Part shown: piece by piece, positions 1 through 9,068 of the stretch | Layout: every line of letters starts with the position of its first letter | How positions within the stretch are numbered: position 1 is the first letter of the stretch | From: Thermoguttaceae bacterium | GTDB lineage: Bacteria; Planctomycetota; Planctomycetia; Pirellulales; Thermoguttaceae | Assembly: GCA_025060325.1 (NCBI GenBank) | Contig: JANXBW010000012.1 | Span: forward strand, 1 to 64,000 | Direction of reading: 5' to 3' | DNA: 64,000 bases | Notes under the pieces: model-generated | Databases searched by the model: none | What the model was told of the DNA's origin: nothing | Seen by the model: only the letters and a program-made list of their open reading frames with translations | Position numbers and translations under genes: made by a program

Positions 1-741
1 GTCTTTTCGGGATCTCCTCCAGCCGGGTTAGACCTCCGGTCCTGACGGGCGTTGCGTCCAGCGTCCATCGGCGTCGCCGCATCCAACGGGTCCGGCATTT
101 CGGGCAGCGGCGCAACTTAACTCTGTAGTTAGACATTAACGTCCTGTCGAACTCGGTCCTTCAAAGTCACCGTTTCATCAGCGCAAGCGGGGCCAGAGGA
201 CCCTCCACGTGGGTGAGTTTTCCCTCCTTTGTCCTACCACTTCGGGCCAGCACCGCTCGGCGCCGACGGCTTTAAAAGCTGGCTTGATGGAGCTGCCACC
301 GAATCGCCTCAGTGCTGAGCCCGATACCATCATCCACACGGAGCGCCGTGGCCAGCATTTTGCGAGTCGACCACCAGCGGACCAGCCCGAAATCGAGGGG
401 CGTCTTGTCCACCAGCCAGCCCACCACTCACCCTACCCACACCGGCAAGAGCCAGCACCCTTTGGCCGGCTCCCCTAAGGCTTGTGCCAGGCCCCTTTGA
501 CAATGAGCTTTCTTGACCGGGGAGATGGTGTTGGCACTGACCTGAAGGCACCGGGCTGATCCGCCACCAGTTCCTTCAGTGTTTGCCAGCCGTAATGGCC
601 CCTCAAGTTCCCCCGGTTGCCGCATCTGGGCTCCGGCAAAAGGAGCAGGAAGGCCAGGTGCACCTGGGGATCGCGCCGGAGGACACCAAGACAGATCTTG
701 CGGTCTTCGGGCAAAAGGCGGATGGTGGTGCTGCCTTCCAT
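1..741 (-). pseudogene. Decayed IS630-type transposase, 3' part beyond the window
   Basis: This is a broken transposase read on the minus strand. From 741 downward the peptide has RLLPEDRKICLGVLRRDPQV followed by a hydrophobic helix, as in the N-terminus of IS630-family transposases. After frame changes, 272-424 translates to GWLVDKTPLDFGLV...WWSTRKMLATAL...LSTEAIRWQLHQ, which resembles the family's second helix-turn-helix (DFG..RSRW..., VS.ETVRR.LH). Around 145-190 a third stretch (DETVTLKDRV) sits where the first catalytic Asp region should be, but the expected acidic residues are not preserved. Stops and frameshifts separate the pieces, so it cannot encode an active enzyme. No terminal inverted repeat was found and the left end is cut by the window. 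The family call rests on pattern memory and is moderately sure; pseudogene status is clear if the family is right. Confidence 0.6.
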
Positions 742-1446
742 AGCTCGGCCCCTGAGGTTGAGGGTCTTTTTGCAAACATCTCTGTCCCGACCTTCGGGCA
801 GAGCCTTCTTGCAGAACCTTCTTATTTGGCAAGATCAACTCAAGGTGCTTGCGCTATCCTTCCGGCGTGGAGCTATCTAGTCTTCGAGGTACAACAAGGT
901 ATTTTTCCCACCTGGCCACAAATCCCCCGGAAAATCGGGCTGGTTTTCGCTCCTCCAATACCGCTTACCCTCGCCGGAGGAGCTGCCAACGGGGCAAGAG
1001 GGTGGTGTCAGGTTGCGATGCGGAAGGGCAGAGCCTTACTGGACACTTGGGTTGAGCTAACTGCGCGAACATTTCGCCCGGGCTAGCTCGTATTAGTGCC
1101 ATGACTCAAGTAGGTTGTTCTGCGGCTATTAAGCAGTTGTCTATTTCCTCTAAAGCCCCCATTTTCCCTGATCGATACGCTTTACTAGATAGGTCGTGCC
1201 GTGTGACGTGGGGTTTTGGGTTGGAAACTGGGGCGTTAGACGCGCAGGCAATTTCTTCCAGAGGGGCTGGTGTGGGTGACTGAGGCACGACTCGCCCCGG
1301 CTTAAGCATCCTCGGGCCTTCCCTGAACTTTTTTCCGGAGCTATCCCCTTGACGGACTGATAAGATATATTGGTAGTTTTCCAAACGAAATAAGGATTGC
1401 TGACCTAACGGTTCCTGCGAACGTATTGAGGGGAGGGCGATCTCGG
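742..1446. other. Intergenic, no gene recognised
   Basis: The ORFs here (583..1086, 849..1055, 1106..1384) overlap each other in several frames and have no recognisable domain. A TTGACG at 1349-1354 could be a -35 box for the BON-domain gene, but the region 16-18 bases downstream (GGTAGT) is a poor -10. Confidence 0.5.
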
Positions 1447-1800
1447 ATGAATTCGGCGACGGTTGGTAACTTAGCTAGCTCGGCGTTGCTGGCAGATTCC
1501 GTGGATTCAGTGGCGCACAGGCATTGGAGCCAGGAATCTCAAGCGACCACCACTGTGATTGTGCCAGAAGCCGCTGGGGACGGCTCTAACGGGACGAGCG
1601 ATTTAGAAAAGCGGATTGCGCGGGCACTTTTCCGGAATCCGTACCTGCCGAAGCACCACTTGCGGTTCGAAACTCATGCCGGCCGAGTGATCCTCCGCGG
1701 CGTGGTTCGCTCGTACTTCCAGAAACAGATGGCTCAGGAAGCCGTTCGCAAGGTTGAGGGCGTTCAGGAAATCTGCAACGAGCTTGAAGTGGTCGGGTAG
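1447..1800 (+). CDS. BON-domain protein
   Basis: The last ~65 residues form a BON domain: a helix (DLEKRIARALFRNPYL), then a strand-turn-strand (GRVILRGVVRSYFQKQ), a second helix and a closing strand ending VEGVQEICNELEVV. BON domains are small alpha/beta modules thought to bind phospholipid or osmotically sensitive surfaces and are common in periplasmic proteins. The first ~50 residues are low-complexity and show no clear signal peptide, so location is uncertain. The ATG at 1447 is preferred over the upstream TTG at 1426 because GGGGAGGG lies 9 bases before it; this gives 117 residues. It stands alone, followed by a good intrinsic terminator, so it is probably monocistronic. The domain call is firm, the cellular role is not known. 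Confidence 0.85.
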   Translation: MNSATVGNLASSALLADSVDSVAHRHWSQESQATTTVIVPEAAGDGSNGTSDLEKRIARALFRNPYLPKHHLRFETHAGRVILRGVVRSYFQKQMAQEAVRKVEGVQEICNELEVVG

Positions 1801-2208
1801 TCTCGGCAATTCGCATTCGCTTCTTTCTCGCTGGTAATTTCTCGGTTTTTTGGAGCTTTGAGGCCGGCTAAAACCAGCCGGCTTTCTTTTTGCGCGCGGG
1901 AGTCTCTTATTCTCCCCCCAGGCCTGGTAGCGTTGAGGGCAAATCCGCGCCTACCGGAACGATCGGGTTCTTAATCCCTGGGTTATGGCGGGCTGTTTCC
2001 CACCTCCGGCAGAGTTGCGCGTCGCACCGAACCTTCCGCTTAAGGTTTGGGCGCTTCTGAGTAGACCGGGCCTACTAAATTCCGCAGGCTAACAAAAAAG
2101 ATGTCGCTCCGTATCTCCCGCCACACTCACTGCCGGGGTAAGAGCTAGTTGCTAACCGGCCGGGGTACAGCGCGAAGTCCTTCGGCACCTAAAAAACGCG
2201 CTTGCGAG
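1801..2208. other. Convergent spacer
   Basis: Apart from the terminator at 1863-1891 nothing is recognised. The two ~77-residue ORFs at 2145-2382 lie largely over the 3' end of the minus-strand gene and look like shadows. Confidence 0.5.
1863..1891 (+). terminator. Rho-independent terminator after the BON gene
   Basis: GCCGGCT, a 6-base loop and AGCCGGC form a perfect 7-bp stem followed by TTTCTTTTT. It lies 62 bases after the stop codon of the BON-domain gene. Confidence 0.85.
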
Positions 2209-3189
2209 TCAAACCTGGCAAGCCAAGATGGCCTGGGCCAGAACGCCGTAAAAGGTGTACTCGACATCAGTATCTTGATCTCTCGGGCTTGCGCCGTATC
2301 CGCCCTCGGGCTTTTCGCACATTGCCACAAATTTGCCGGCCCGCCAGCGTTGCTCCCAAGAAAGCATGCCTCGATCATGTAGGACTAGAAGGGCTACCGC
2401 TGTAGACAATAGATCTGGCACGGGACTCGTCGGGGCGGCAAGAAACCCGCCGTTTTCCTGCTGCATGGATGTAAGGAACTTACACGCTTTTTTGACAGCC
2501 AGATCGGGGCCGCTCTCCAAGAGGCGAAAAGTTGCCAAGGCCGCGGCGGTTGCCGGGGTCCCCCCGCACGGCACAAAGGGTGCCTCGGCAAATCCCCCGT
2601 CAGCCCGCTGCCGGCTTAGCAAAAAGTCAACAATCACCTCGCTTGCTTTGCCTTTTTCGGCTAAACTCCCTGCCGACCCCGGCGAGGGTAGGTCAACAGC
2701 AAGTAGAGAGCACGATTCGGCAACGAGGTAAGTTCCGTAGACACTGCCAAAACCATGTGCAGGAGTCAGTGCAAAACCTCCGTCCGGCCGAGCTAAGGAC
2801 GCAAATTGGTGGGTAACGTCCCAATCGGCAAGAAAATGCTCGCCCAAAATGGGAGCCGAAAAGATGGCAGCGAAAAGATCAGCTGGCGGCAAATCCCGGG
2901 GCTTAAGTTCGGCAAGAAACCGGCGACACCTGCGGCAAAGATCTTCATCGACAGCTCCAAGGAGAAAAAGTCCCCGAAGGCCGAAGCTGGTGTAGTAAGC
3001 AGAGGCTGGCCCCTGCCGGCCGGCGAATCCTCCGTCGGGAAGACAACTCCGAGTTAAGAACTGGCTGTGTCGGAGTCTCCAGTCTTTGGGGAGTCCTTCC
3101 ACAACCGCCCGAAGCTTCTCAAGCCACCCATGCAAAAACCCGTTGCCTCTCATTCGAGTCGTCCATACTGCGGGAGGTGCATTGTCCAT
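2209..3189 (-). CDS. Prenyltransferase/terpene-cyclase repeat protein
   Basis: The 326-residue protein is a chain of alpha-alpha-barrel repeats like those in protein prenyltransferase beta subunits and squalene cyclases. Each repeat carries a DGGF/NGGF-type turn: PDGGFAGRQG (~52), PDGGFALTP (~135), ADGGFAEAP (~196), NGGFLAAP (~247) and EGGYGASPRD (~297), the last followed by DVEYTFYGVLA as in prenyltransferase beta subunits. No signal peptide is visible, so it is probably cytoplasmic. Bacterial members are widespread in planctomycetes and mostly uncharacterised; neither a squalene-cyclase DXDD motif nor a complete zinc site is evident, so catalysis should not be assumed. The ATG at 3189 lacks a Shine-Dalgarno, but a perfect TATAAT ends 12 bases upstream, suggesting a leaderless or nearly leaderless transcript. 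Confidence 0.85.
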   Translation of the reverse strand: MDNAPPAVWTTRMRGNGFLHGWLEKLRAVVEGLPKDWRLRHSQFLTRSCLPDGGFAGRQGPASAYYTSFGLRGLFLLGAVDEDLCRRCRRFLAELKPRDLPPADLFAAIFSAPILGEHFLADWDVTHQFASLARPDGGFALTPAHGFGSVYGTYLVAESCSLLAVDLPSPGSAGSLAEKGKASEVIVDFLLSRQRADGGFAEAPFVPCGGTPATAAALATFRLLESGPDLAVKKACKFLTSMQQENGGFLAAPTSPVPDLLSTAVALLVLHDRGMLSWEQRWRAGKFVAMCEKPEGGYGASPRDQDTDVEYTFYGVLAQAILACQV

Positions 3190-3565
3190 TATTTGACCGC
3201 ATTATAGCGGGCCAAAACCGCACGAATGGACTGTGAATCGGCTCCCAGGAAAGGAATCGCGTTCGGAGAAGGTGCGCGTGGCGCAAAAAGGGGAAGATAT
3301 GAGAGTTAGCGTCGGCGTCGCGGGTGATTTCGTTAACGCGATTGGTCTTGGGAGGGTTTGTTGCCGGCTGTGACAGACAAGCAGGGGGACTCCGCGCAGC
3401 GACGGGCATCCGCTAAGAGGGCCGGCGCGCCCGGCCGCAAAGGCCATGCCGCTCCTTCGCGCCCGTCGCAAGCTCGCTGCTTGATTAACAGTGGAGAAAA
3501 TCAACGGGGCCTACTTCGGTGGGCTTAAAGCGTGGGCTTTCTTAGCGGCGCCGATCTTACCACGC
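3190..3565. other. Intergenic, no gene recognised
   Basis: The two minus-strand ORFs here (3119..3409 and 3202..3504) overlap each other in different frames, are rich in Arg and Pro, and match nothing. Only the -10 box at 3201-3206 stands out. Confidence 0.5.
3201..3206 (-). promoter_or_regulatory. Perfect -10 box for the prenyltransferase-repeat gene
   Basis: The minus strand reads CGCTATAATGCGG. Initiation about seven bases downstream would fall near 3194, only ~5 bases before the ATG at 3189. No TTGACA-like -35 element is seen at 16-18 bases, so this is an inference from the -10 box alone. Confidence 0.4.
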
Positions 3566-3919
3566 TTAGCCGGTCAATGCGACACCGCGGAACATAAAGA
3601 AGGCGGCGACCACTAGGCACACGGCAGCTGCCACGTAATCCCAGCTGATATTTTGCCGCATGTACACCGTACTAAAGATCGCAAACACCGCCATCGTGAT
3701 AATTTCCTGCATCACCTTCAGTTGGGGAAGCGTGTAGTACTGCGCCCCGATTCGGTTAGCAGGCACTTGCAAGCAGTATTCAAAGAGCGCCACAAACCAA
3801 CTGGAGAGAATGGCCACCATAAGCGGGGCATGCTTTAAATCCCGCAGGTGTCCGTACCAAGCGTAAGTCATAAACACATTCGAACCAAGCAACAAAAGAA
3901 TGGGAATGAGCCTTTCCAT
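3566..3919 (-). CDS. DUF486 (DMT-like) small membrane protein
   Basis: The 117-residue protein has four hydrophobic helices: IPILLLLGSNVFMTYAWYGH at the start, APLMVAILSSWFVALFEYCL, KVMQEIITMAVFAIFSTVYM and YVAAAVCLVVAAFFMFRGV. The invariant-looking core FEYCLQVPANRIG is the signature of the DUF486/COG3169 family, distant relatives of the EamA and small multidrug resistance transporters. The length is usual for the family. Substrate is unknown, and such proteins may dimerise. It lies upstream of the prenyltransferase-repeat gene on the same strand, but the 376-base gap makes a shared transcript unlikely. A weak AAGG lies immediately before the ATG. Family assignment is firm, function open. 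Confidence 0.9.
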   Translation of the reverse strand: MERLIPILLLLGSNVFMTYAWYGHLRDLKHAPLMVAILSSWFVALFEYCLQVPANRIGAQYYTLPQLKVMQEIITMAVFAIFSTVYMRQNISWDYVAAAVCLVVAAFFMFRGVALTG

Positions 3920-4794
3920 TGCCTTATGCTTGCCCCAAGAAGCGCGACACCCCTAAGCTGCTAACTTCGTGGACTTATCGAACTTGCCCTTGCACGTTCA
4001 CACACCTGGCATCCGAGTCAGTCAAGTCTGCGGTGGCAAGCCTCACCTTCTTGCCTACATTGCCAAAGACACGCAAATAACCGCTAGCGTGTCGCAAAGC
4101 GGCAACAAAGGGACCGGGAAATTCCACCGCCAAGCCTATGCACAAGAGACGAGCCGCCGTCGGATCCATTTTAGAAGGAGCGGTTCCATCCTTGGTCGAA
4201 TAGAAACAGGCCTCTCGGGTCGAAAGAGGCATCGAGTTAGTTGACGGAATTCTACTCAAACATGCCGGGCGTCCGCAAGGTTTGTCCTCAGGGGCCCCGG
4301 CGAGATCTGACTAGCCGCGGGTGAGAGGCCCCGCCTCAGCGCGGGGGTTAGCCCTTGGGACAAACAGAAGAGCTATCTTGCGGGACAAGCCCGCACCATC
4401 TAAGCCCGGATCAACCCGGCTAGGACGCCACAGGTTAGGCTCGGCAACCAAGCTGTGGCGTTTTTGCCCACCATTTGACCGGGGGAAAGCCGAGACCTTA
4501 CCCAGGGCTGGCCGTTTACTCCCAGCTAGAGGGGATCGTCGGTCCCCTTGGCCGGTGCTTGCCTTGGCCTTAGACAGCTCGAGCGACACCTTGCTTGGGG
4601 TGTGGCCTGAGTCGCAAAGTTCGGCAGCTAAAGAGTGCTGCCCGCTTCTTGCGCGAGGCCAAGTGGGATCCGCGTCGCCGGGGCCTTCCCCGGTTTTCCG
4701 TGCGGGCGGTTACTGCAAGCTCTTGTAGGGAGATCCGGCCGACTGGGGCTGCGCCCGTTACCGGGAGCGCCCTTCCGTCGCGGGCAGCACCTGT
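3920..4794. other. Intergenic, no gene recognised
   Basis: ORFs occur on both strands (3969..4244 and 3975..4259 on opposite strands, 4321..4728 and 4311..4589 likewise). None has a domain, signal peptide or convincing ribosome binding site. Confidence 0.5.
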
Positions 4795-6114
4795 TTAAAG
4801 TTGTTTACGGTAGTCGAAAACACCGGGCATGCGGACAGGGTAGATGCCGTTTTGGTCGGGCCGAACCGGCGGTTCCGTGTTAAAGTCCGCTTCCTCAGGG
4901 CCGTGACGGAACTTGGTTGTCAACACCTCCTCCCAAGTGACTTGTCTCCCCGAATATGCCGCCAATTGACCCATGAGCGCTAGCCGGGTGCTGAGGATCA
5001 TGTAATGGCCGTTGTTGACGGGATTGCCGGAGCGAATGGCCCCGAATAGGGCTTGGTGTTCGGCCACGTACATGTTGGATTTCGGCCCCTTATATTCCCA
5101 TTTGATTTTTCCGTCGATGCGATGCCGGAGGAGGTCGCATTTGCCTTCGGTGCCATAGAAGATATCGCTTACCTCGTTGTAACAGTTGTTAATGGCTCGG
5201 CCGATAGCATACATGCGAACACCGTTGGGGTATTCGAACACGATCGAAAAATGATCAAAACAGTCGCCGTACACGCGGCCTACGCTAGCAGCCCGACCAC
5301 CCACACCGTAGGCCCACAGCGGCGGAATATCGCCGAGCGCCCACGATCCCTTGTCCATGCTGTGGATGAGTGACTGCGCGATGTCGTCGCCGGAGAGCCA
5401 GACGAAGTGGTACCAGTTGCGGTATTGATATGCGATTTCGGAAAGCCCCTCTTCAAACTCGATAAGGCGGTAAGGTGAGCGCATGTAGGTTTCCTGGATG
5501 GCTACGATCTGGCCGATAGCCCCGTCGTGAACCCGCTTCATGGTTTCGCGGACACCCTCATGATAGCGCCAGCACAGCCCCGAGACCACGCTGAGGCCTT
5601 TCTCCTTTGCCTCGTTGCAGGCCTTTTCCACTAAAGCTAAATCGGGAAGTTCCGTGGCATGGGGTTTTTCGACAAATACGTGTTTTCCTGCTGCGATTGC
5701 TGCCGCCATATATTTGGGGTGAAATTTGCTTGCACAAGCAATGAGCACAACATCCACGCCGCTTTCGATTACCTGGCGGTAGCCATTAAAGCCCACAAAA
5801 CAGCGCTCATTGTCAACAAGTACCCGATCGGGATATTTGTCCTTAAGGAGCTTTCGGGCAGTTTGGAGGCGATCTTCGAACACATCGGTCATTGCCACCA
5901 GGACGGTTCCGGGGTCAGCTTCGAAGGCATCGCTGACGGCTCCGGCACCCCGTCCGCCACAACCAATGAGCCCAAGACGGAGCGTTTCACTTCCGGCGGC
6001 GTGGGCAGCCCGGGCCACCGTCAGCCCGCCAAGCCCGACACCGCTAATCAACATCGAGTCACGAAGGAAGTCCCGCCGCGTTTTGCCCGAAGATGTTTGT
6101 GTCGCTTTGTTCAT
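4795..6114 (-). CDS. Tat-exported Gfo/Idh/MocA family oxidoreductase
   Basis: This is a 439-residue NAD(P)-dependent sugar or polyol oxidoreductase-like protein. The N-terminus has a twin-arginine signal (TRRDFLRDSMLISGVGLGG, AHAAG), so it should be exported folded with its cofactor. A Rossmann fold follows, with GLIGCGGRG as the dinucleotide loop and the family motif VFVEKPHATE near residue 160. The C-terminal half is the family's alpha/beta substrate domain (FDHFSIVFEYPNGVRMYA). The start MNKATQ was chosen over the longer ORF because it places the RR motif near residue 13. Planctomycetes carry many such secreted paralogs, generally linked to carbohydrate breakdown; the substrate cannot be read from the sequence. 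It is followed on the same strand, counting from right to left, by no close partner. Confidence 0.9.
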   Translation of the reverse strand: MNKATQTSSGKTRRDFLRDSMLISGVGLGGLTVARAAHAAGSETLRLGLIGCGGRGAGAVSDAFEADPGTVLVAMTDVFEDRLQTARKLLKDKYPDRVLVDNERCFVGFNGYRQVIESGVDVVLIACASKFHPKYMAAAIAAGKHVFVEKPHATELPDLALVEKACNEAKEKGLSVVSGLCWRYHEGVRETMKRVHDGAIGQIVAIQETYMRSPYRLIEFEEGLSEIAYQYRNWYHFVWLSGDDIAQSLIHSMDKGSWALGDIPPLWAYGVGGRAASVGRVYGDCFDHFSIVFEYPNGVRMYAIGRAINNCYNEVSDIFYGTEGKCDLLRHRIDGKIKWEYKGPKSNMYVAEHQALFGAIRSGNPVNNGHYMILSTRLALMGQLAAYSGRQVTWEEVLTTKFRHGPEEADFNTEPPVRPDQNGIYPVRMPGVFDYRKQL

Positions 6115-6390
6115 CGGCTTGCTTCTCCATGTCGACATACCCGGGGCGGACAACACAGATGCTAAAGTTCACATGAAACGTCATTTGAGCGGGTACACCA
6201 ACCAGGGCACCTACGGATCGGCCATATTTCCCATCGGCTTCCGCACCTCATAAAGCAAAAGTTTACGGCCAAGCTAACTCAGAGGAAAGGTTCGAACTCT
6301 CTTGCAAAGCAATGGAATCCTTGCCCATGTTGCCTTTTTAGGAAAACTGCCACACGCAAAGCTCGCTCGCGATGGTTACTCCCCGGCTCC

Positions 6391-7836
6391 CTACTGCCAC
6401 AGGGACTTGAGGGCCGCGACCGACCGATCGACGAGGATCTGACCTCCTTCCGGACCAACTGGCGTACTTTGGGGGACGGCCCCGTAGCCACCGCCGCGGA
6501 CAGCCCTTTCGGTGGGCAAGTAGCCGCCGCTGCCCGTCAAGGTGACCACTAATGTTTGCACTGCGGGACTGCGGGCCTTGATCTGAATCCCATAGTCCGT
6601 GTAAAGTTCGAAGGGATTGGTCACAAGGCCGACATCCTCCAAGCGAATAGCATGGAGCTCGAAGACAAACATTTCGTTCGCGCCAGCTTGCTGCCGCTCG
6701 AATCTTTCCACTACCCGCTGGTGCCAAAGGTAGTTCCACCTTTCAGCGGGATTGTTTGCGAATTTAGCCGCTTCGGCCGCTGCCTGGGCAGCTTCCTCTT
6801 TGGTGATCCGCCGGTAAGGGAGGCCGACCTCCTGAACCAGGTGCCGAAAAACCACGTCGTTCCGCTTGTCTTTTTCCGCCACCTCCAAAGCTTCCTCCAC
6901 AGCGCGGACCAACCGCCGCGCGATTTCGCCAAGCCGGTCAAGGCCGCGAAGCTTCCGCGCCCGCTCATCGGCTGCATGCCCGTACATGAGATGCGGCGTC
7001 ACATCTCCACCTGCTCCCGTTAAAGCAACAACAGCAAGTTCGGCACCGTATTTTTCCCGTAATCTTTCCCGGACCGGGTGCCAAAAATCAGCATGAATGA
7101 CACTCAAACCTTCCACCTCCTGGGCAGGACAGGCGATGTTGATAGCCACAGCCTTAAGCCGGTCTTCATTGTCCCAAAAGAAAAGCACGTCCACGTCATG
7201 ATCTTCCATACTTTCGAGCCCCCGGAATTCCGGTACATCGGTCCTGCCGTACATCTGGGCCGAACCGTCGGCATAAACGGCGCGGCGATTGCGGGCAATG
7301 ACCGCTTGACCTTGACCCCAGCCTACCCGGGTAGGTCTGCGAGCCTTCCAAGCCTGTGCAACAGCCTCGGCCATGCGACCCGTCAGCCACTCGGCATATT
7401 CCTGCGGCTGCATTACGTCATCGCCCGGGATCGTATACCGCCCCTCTTGGGTTACAGGCGCTGTGTGGGTGTGTGTGGCGCAGAGGATGATCTTGTTGAC
7501 GTCTAGGTCCGGCGTTAGGGTCTGGACCTTCTTCCTAACGGCCTCCAGAATTCCATCGCGAATGGTCACAATATCGCACGAGACAATGACCGCTTGCTCT
7601 GTGGGCTTGCCTTGCCGCTGTCCCTCAAGGGCAAGAGCAGTCGCCGTGATGGGGGTGGCCGCTTGCCGAGCAATCCGCACATGGCGCTGTCCGTCTAACG
7701 CAACCGGGCGGCTGGGGGTGATATCAACAATGGCCGTGCCAACCCACAACTCATCCGCCCACAGATGGGCTTGACCCGCGAAAAAGAGCCCAAGCAAAAA
7801 GGCTCCGATATGCCGTTTCACAAACATTACTCTCAT
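6391..7836 (-). CDS. Secreted neutral/alkaline ceramidase-like protein
   Basis: The protein is 481 residues from the chosen ATG at 7836, which has AAGGAA upstream and opens a signal peptide (RHIGAFLLGLFFAGQAHLWA). The body matches the N-terminal domain of neutral/non-lysosomal ceramidases: VGTAIVDITPSRPVAL at the mature start, the zinc motif CATHTHTAPV, IHADFWHPV, and ALTGAGGDVTPH. True ceramidases are longer and have a C-terminal immunoglobulin-like domain; this has only the catalytic-type domain, as do the many planctomycete paralogs of unknown substrate. It probably acts outside the cytoplasm as a metal-dependent amidase or esterase. The ORF-track start would add 74 residues that include no signal peptide. 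The next gene downstream on the strand is the oxidoreductase, 276 bases away. Confidence 0.88.
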   Translation of the reverse strand: MRVMFVKRHIGAFLLGLFFAGQAHLWADELWVGTAIVDITPSRPVALDGQRHVRIARQAATPITATALALEGQRQGKPTEQAVIVSCDIVTIRDGILEAVRKKVQTLTPDLDVNKIILCATHTHTAPVTQEGRYTIPGDDVMQPQEYAEWLTGRMAEAVAQAWKARRPTRVGWGQGQAVIARNRRAVYADGSAQMYGRTDVPEFRGLESMEDHDVDVLFFWDNEDRLKAVAINIACPAQEVEGLSVIHADFWHPVRERLREKYGAELAVVALTGAGGDVTPHLMYGHAADERARKLRGLDRLGEIARRLVRAVEEALEVAEKDKRNDVVFRHLVQEVGLPYRRITKEEAAQAAAEAAKFANNPAERWNYLWHQRVVERFERQQAGANEMFVFELHAIRLEDVGLVTNPFELYTDYGIQIKARSPAVQTLVVTLTGSGGYLPTERAVRGGGYGAVPQSTPVGPEGGQILVDRSVAALKSLWQ

Positions 7837-8370
7837 TACGTGCAAATTCCTTAAGCCGAAAGGCGACGGCATTGCGTAATCCCACATCGGGCTGGAAGCT
7901 TTTTGGCCGGCAGGTTCAAGTGTCGGCCTTTTACTCCGCCTAACCCGGAAAGCCATCGTGTTTTCCCCAATTTGTCCTCTCGGGAAAGCTTTCACCATAA
8001 GCCAGGGACACGGGCAAGGCAAACCCCTTAGCGGGGCGGTGCTCAGTGCGGCCGGCATCCTCTCTGCGGATCGATTGGGCTTTTCAGTTTTGGCCCCGCT
8101 TGAGCAAACAATAGGGGGACCGACCGGATCCCATTCGGCCCCAGCGAGCCGCGAGGACCAACCCGCTCCCTTGATGTTCGAGGGCCCTCCCCGAGAACGG
8201 AGATGGGATTTCCGCGTTGGCCAAACAAGCTTGGCGCCGCTTCGGCGGCACTTGCCTGACGATCCACATGGGCTGTTTAATGAATGGGGTGGGTTTCAAT
8301 CGCTTCCGGACCGGCTACAGTCGCGCCGAGACAGTGCTGAGCTCAGGGCGAATTATTGCAGGAAGGCGGT
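7837..8370. other. Divergent spacer
   Basis: This separates the ceramidase-like gene (minus) from the lipoprotein gene (plus) and must hold promoters for both, but no clear -35/-10 pair is seen. ORF 7958..8497 overlaps the lipoprotein gene in another frame and has no domain. Confidence 0.45.
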
Positions 8371-8793
8371 ATGCGCACGGGTGAAAAAGGCTGGCCGAGT
8401 TTACTTGCGGCAGGCCTGGCTTTGGCTCTGCTGGGACCAGCGGGGTGCAAACGGGGCGATCCGAATTTTGCCACCGTTTACGGGGAGATTCGCTTAGACG
8501 GACAGCCCCTGGCCGGCGCATTGGTCGAGTTTGATCCGGAAAACGGTTCGCCTTCCTATGGGATTACCGATCCTTACGGCCGATACACGCTGCGATTTAA
8601 TCATCAACAGGCTGGGGCGCTCATTGGCCGACACACGGTACGTATCACAACGCGGCGAACGACTGTGGACAATAACGGCAGGACGATCATCCTACCGGAA
8701 AAAATCCCCCCGCAATATAACTGGCGTTCGACCTTGTCGGCGGAAGTGCGGCCTGGCTCAAACCGCTACGATTTTGACCTAAAAACTCGTTAA
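8371..8793 (+). CDS. Lipoprotein with transthyretin/carboxypeptidase-regulatory-like fold
   Basis: The 140-residue protein starts with a lipoprotein signal peptide, a basic start followed by LLAAGLALALL and the lipobox LGPAGC, so it should be lipidated at Cys and membrane anchored. The mature part resembles the beta-sandwich family common in planctomycetes: VYGEIRLDGQPLAGALVEF, then YGITDPYGRYTLRF, HTVRITT and a final DFDLK strand. Such proteins are usually encoded alone or next to DUF1559 genes; their role is unknown. The ATG at 8371 has AGGAAGG seven bases upstream and is preferred over the TTG at 8356. No neighbour shares its strand closely. Confidence 0.88.
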   Translation: MRTGEKGWPSLLAAGLALALLGPAGCKRGDPNFATVYGEIRLDGQPLAGALVEFDPENGSPSYGITDPYGRYTLRFNHQQAGALIGRHTVRITTRRTTVDNNGRTIILPEKIPPQYNWRSTLSAEVRPGSNRYDFDLKTR

Positions 8794-9068
8794 ACCGGGA
8801 ATTCCTACCTGAAATGGTGCGGGGTGCTCGCGCGGCAAACGCATAGGGGCCTCTCGCGGATGTTTCTCCGGACTGCCCTCTCCCTGGGATTTCGGCGTGT
8901 GTATGCTTCCCCGCCCATACCAGGAGCTTCTTTGTTCAAGTGGCTTTCTGCCTAAGCCATTGAAGGCGCCAGTTAAACAATTTCGCGAGCCACTAGGAGG
9001 TTTGATCGTCGCTAAGCCATTGCCGGGGGATTTGCCAAGGGAATCCTTCCTCCCGCGATTCTGGCACG

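Noticed and set aside
583-1086. 167-residue plus-strand ORF
   Set aside because: It lies partly over the IS630 remnant, which reads on the other strand, and has no domain or ribosome binding site.
4311-4728. ORFs of 92 and 135 residues on opposite strands
   Set aside because: Both cover the same DNA, are rich in Arg, Pro and Ser, and have no family features.
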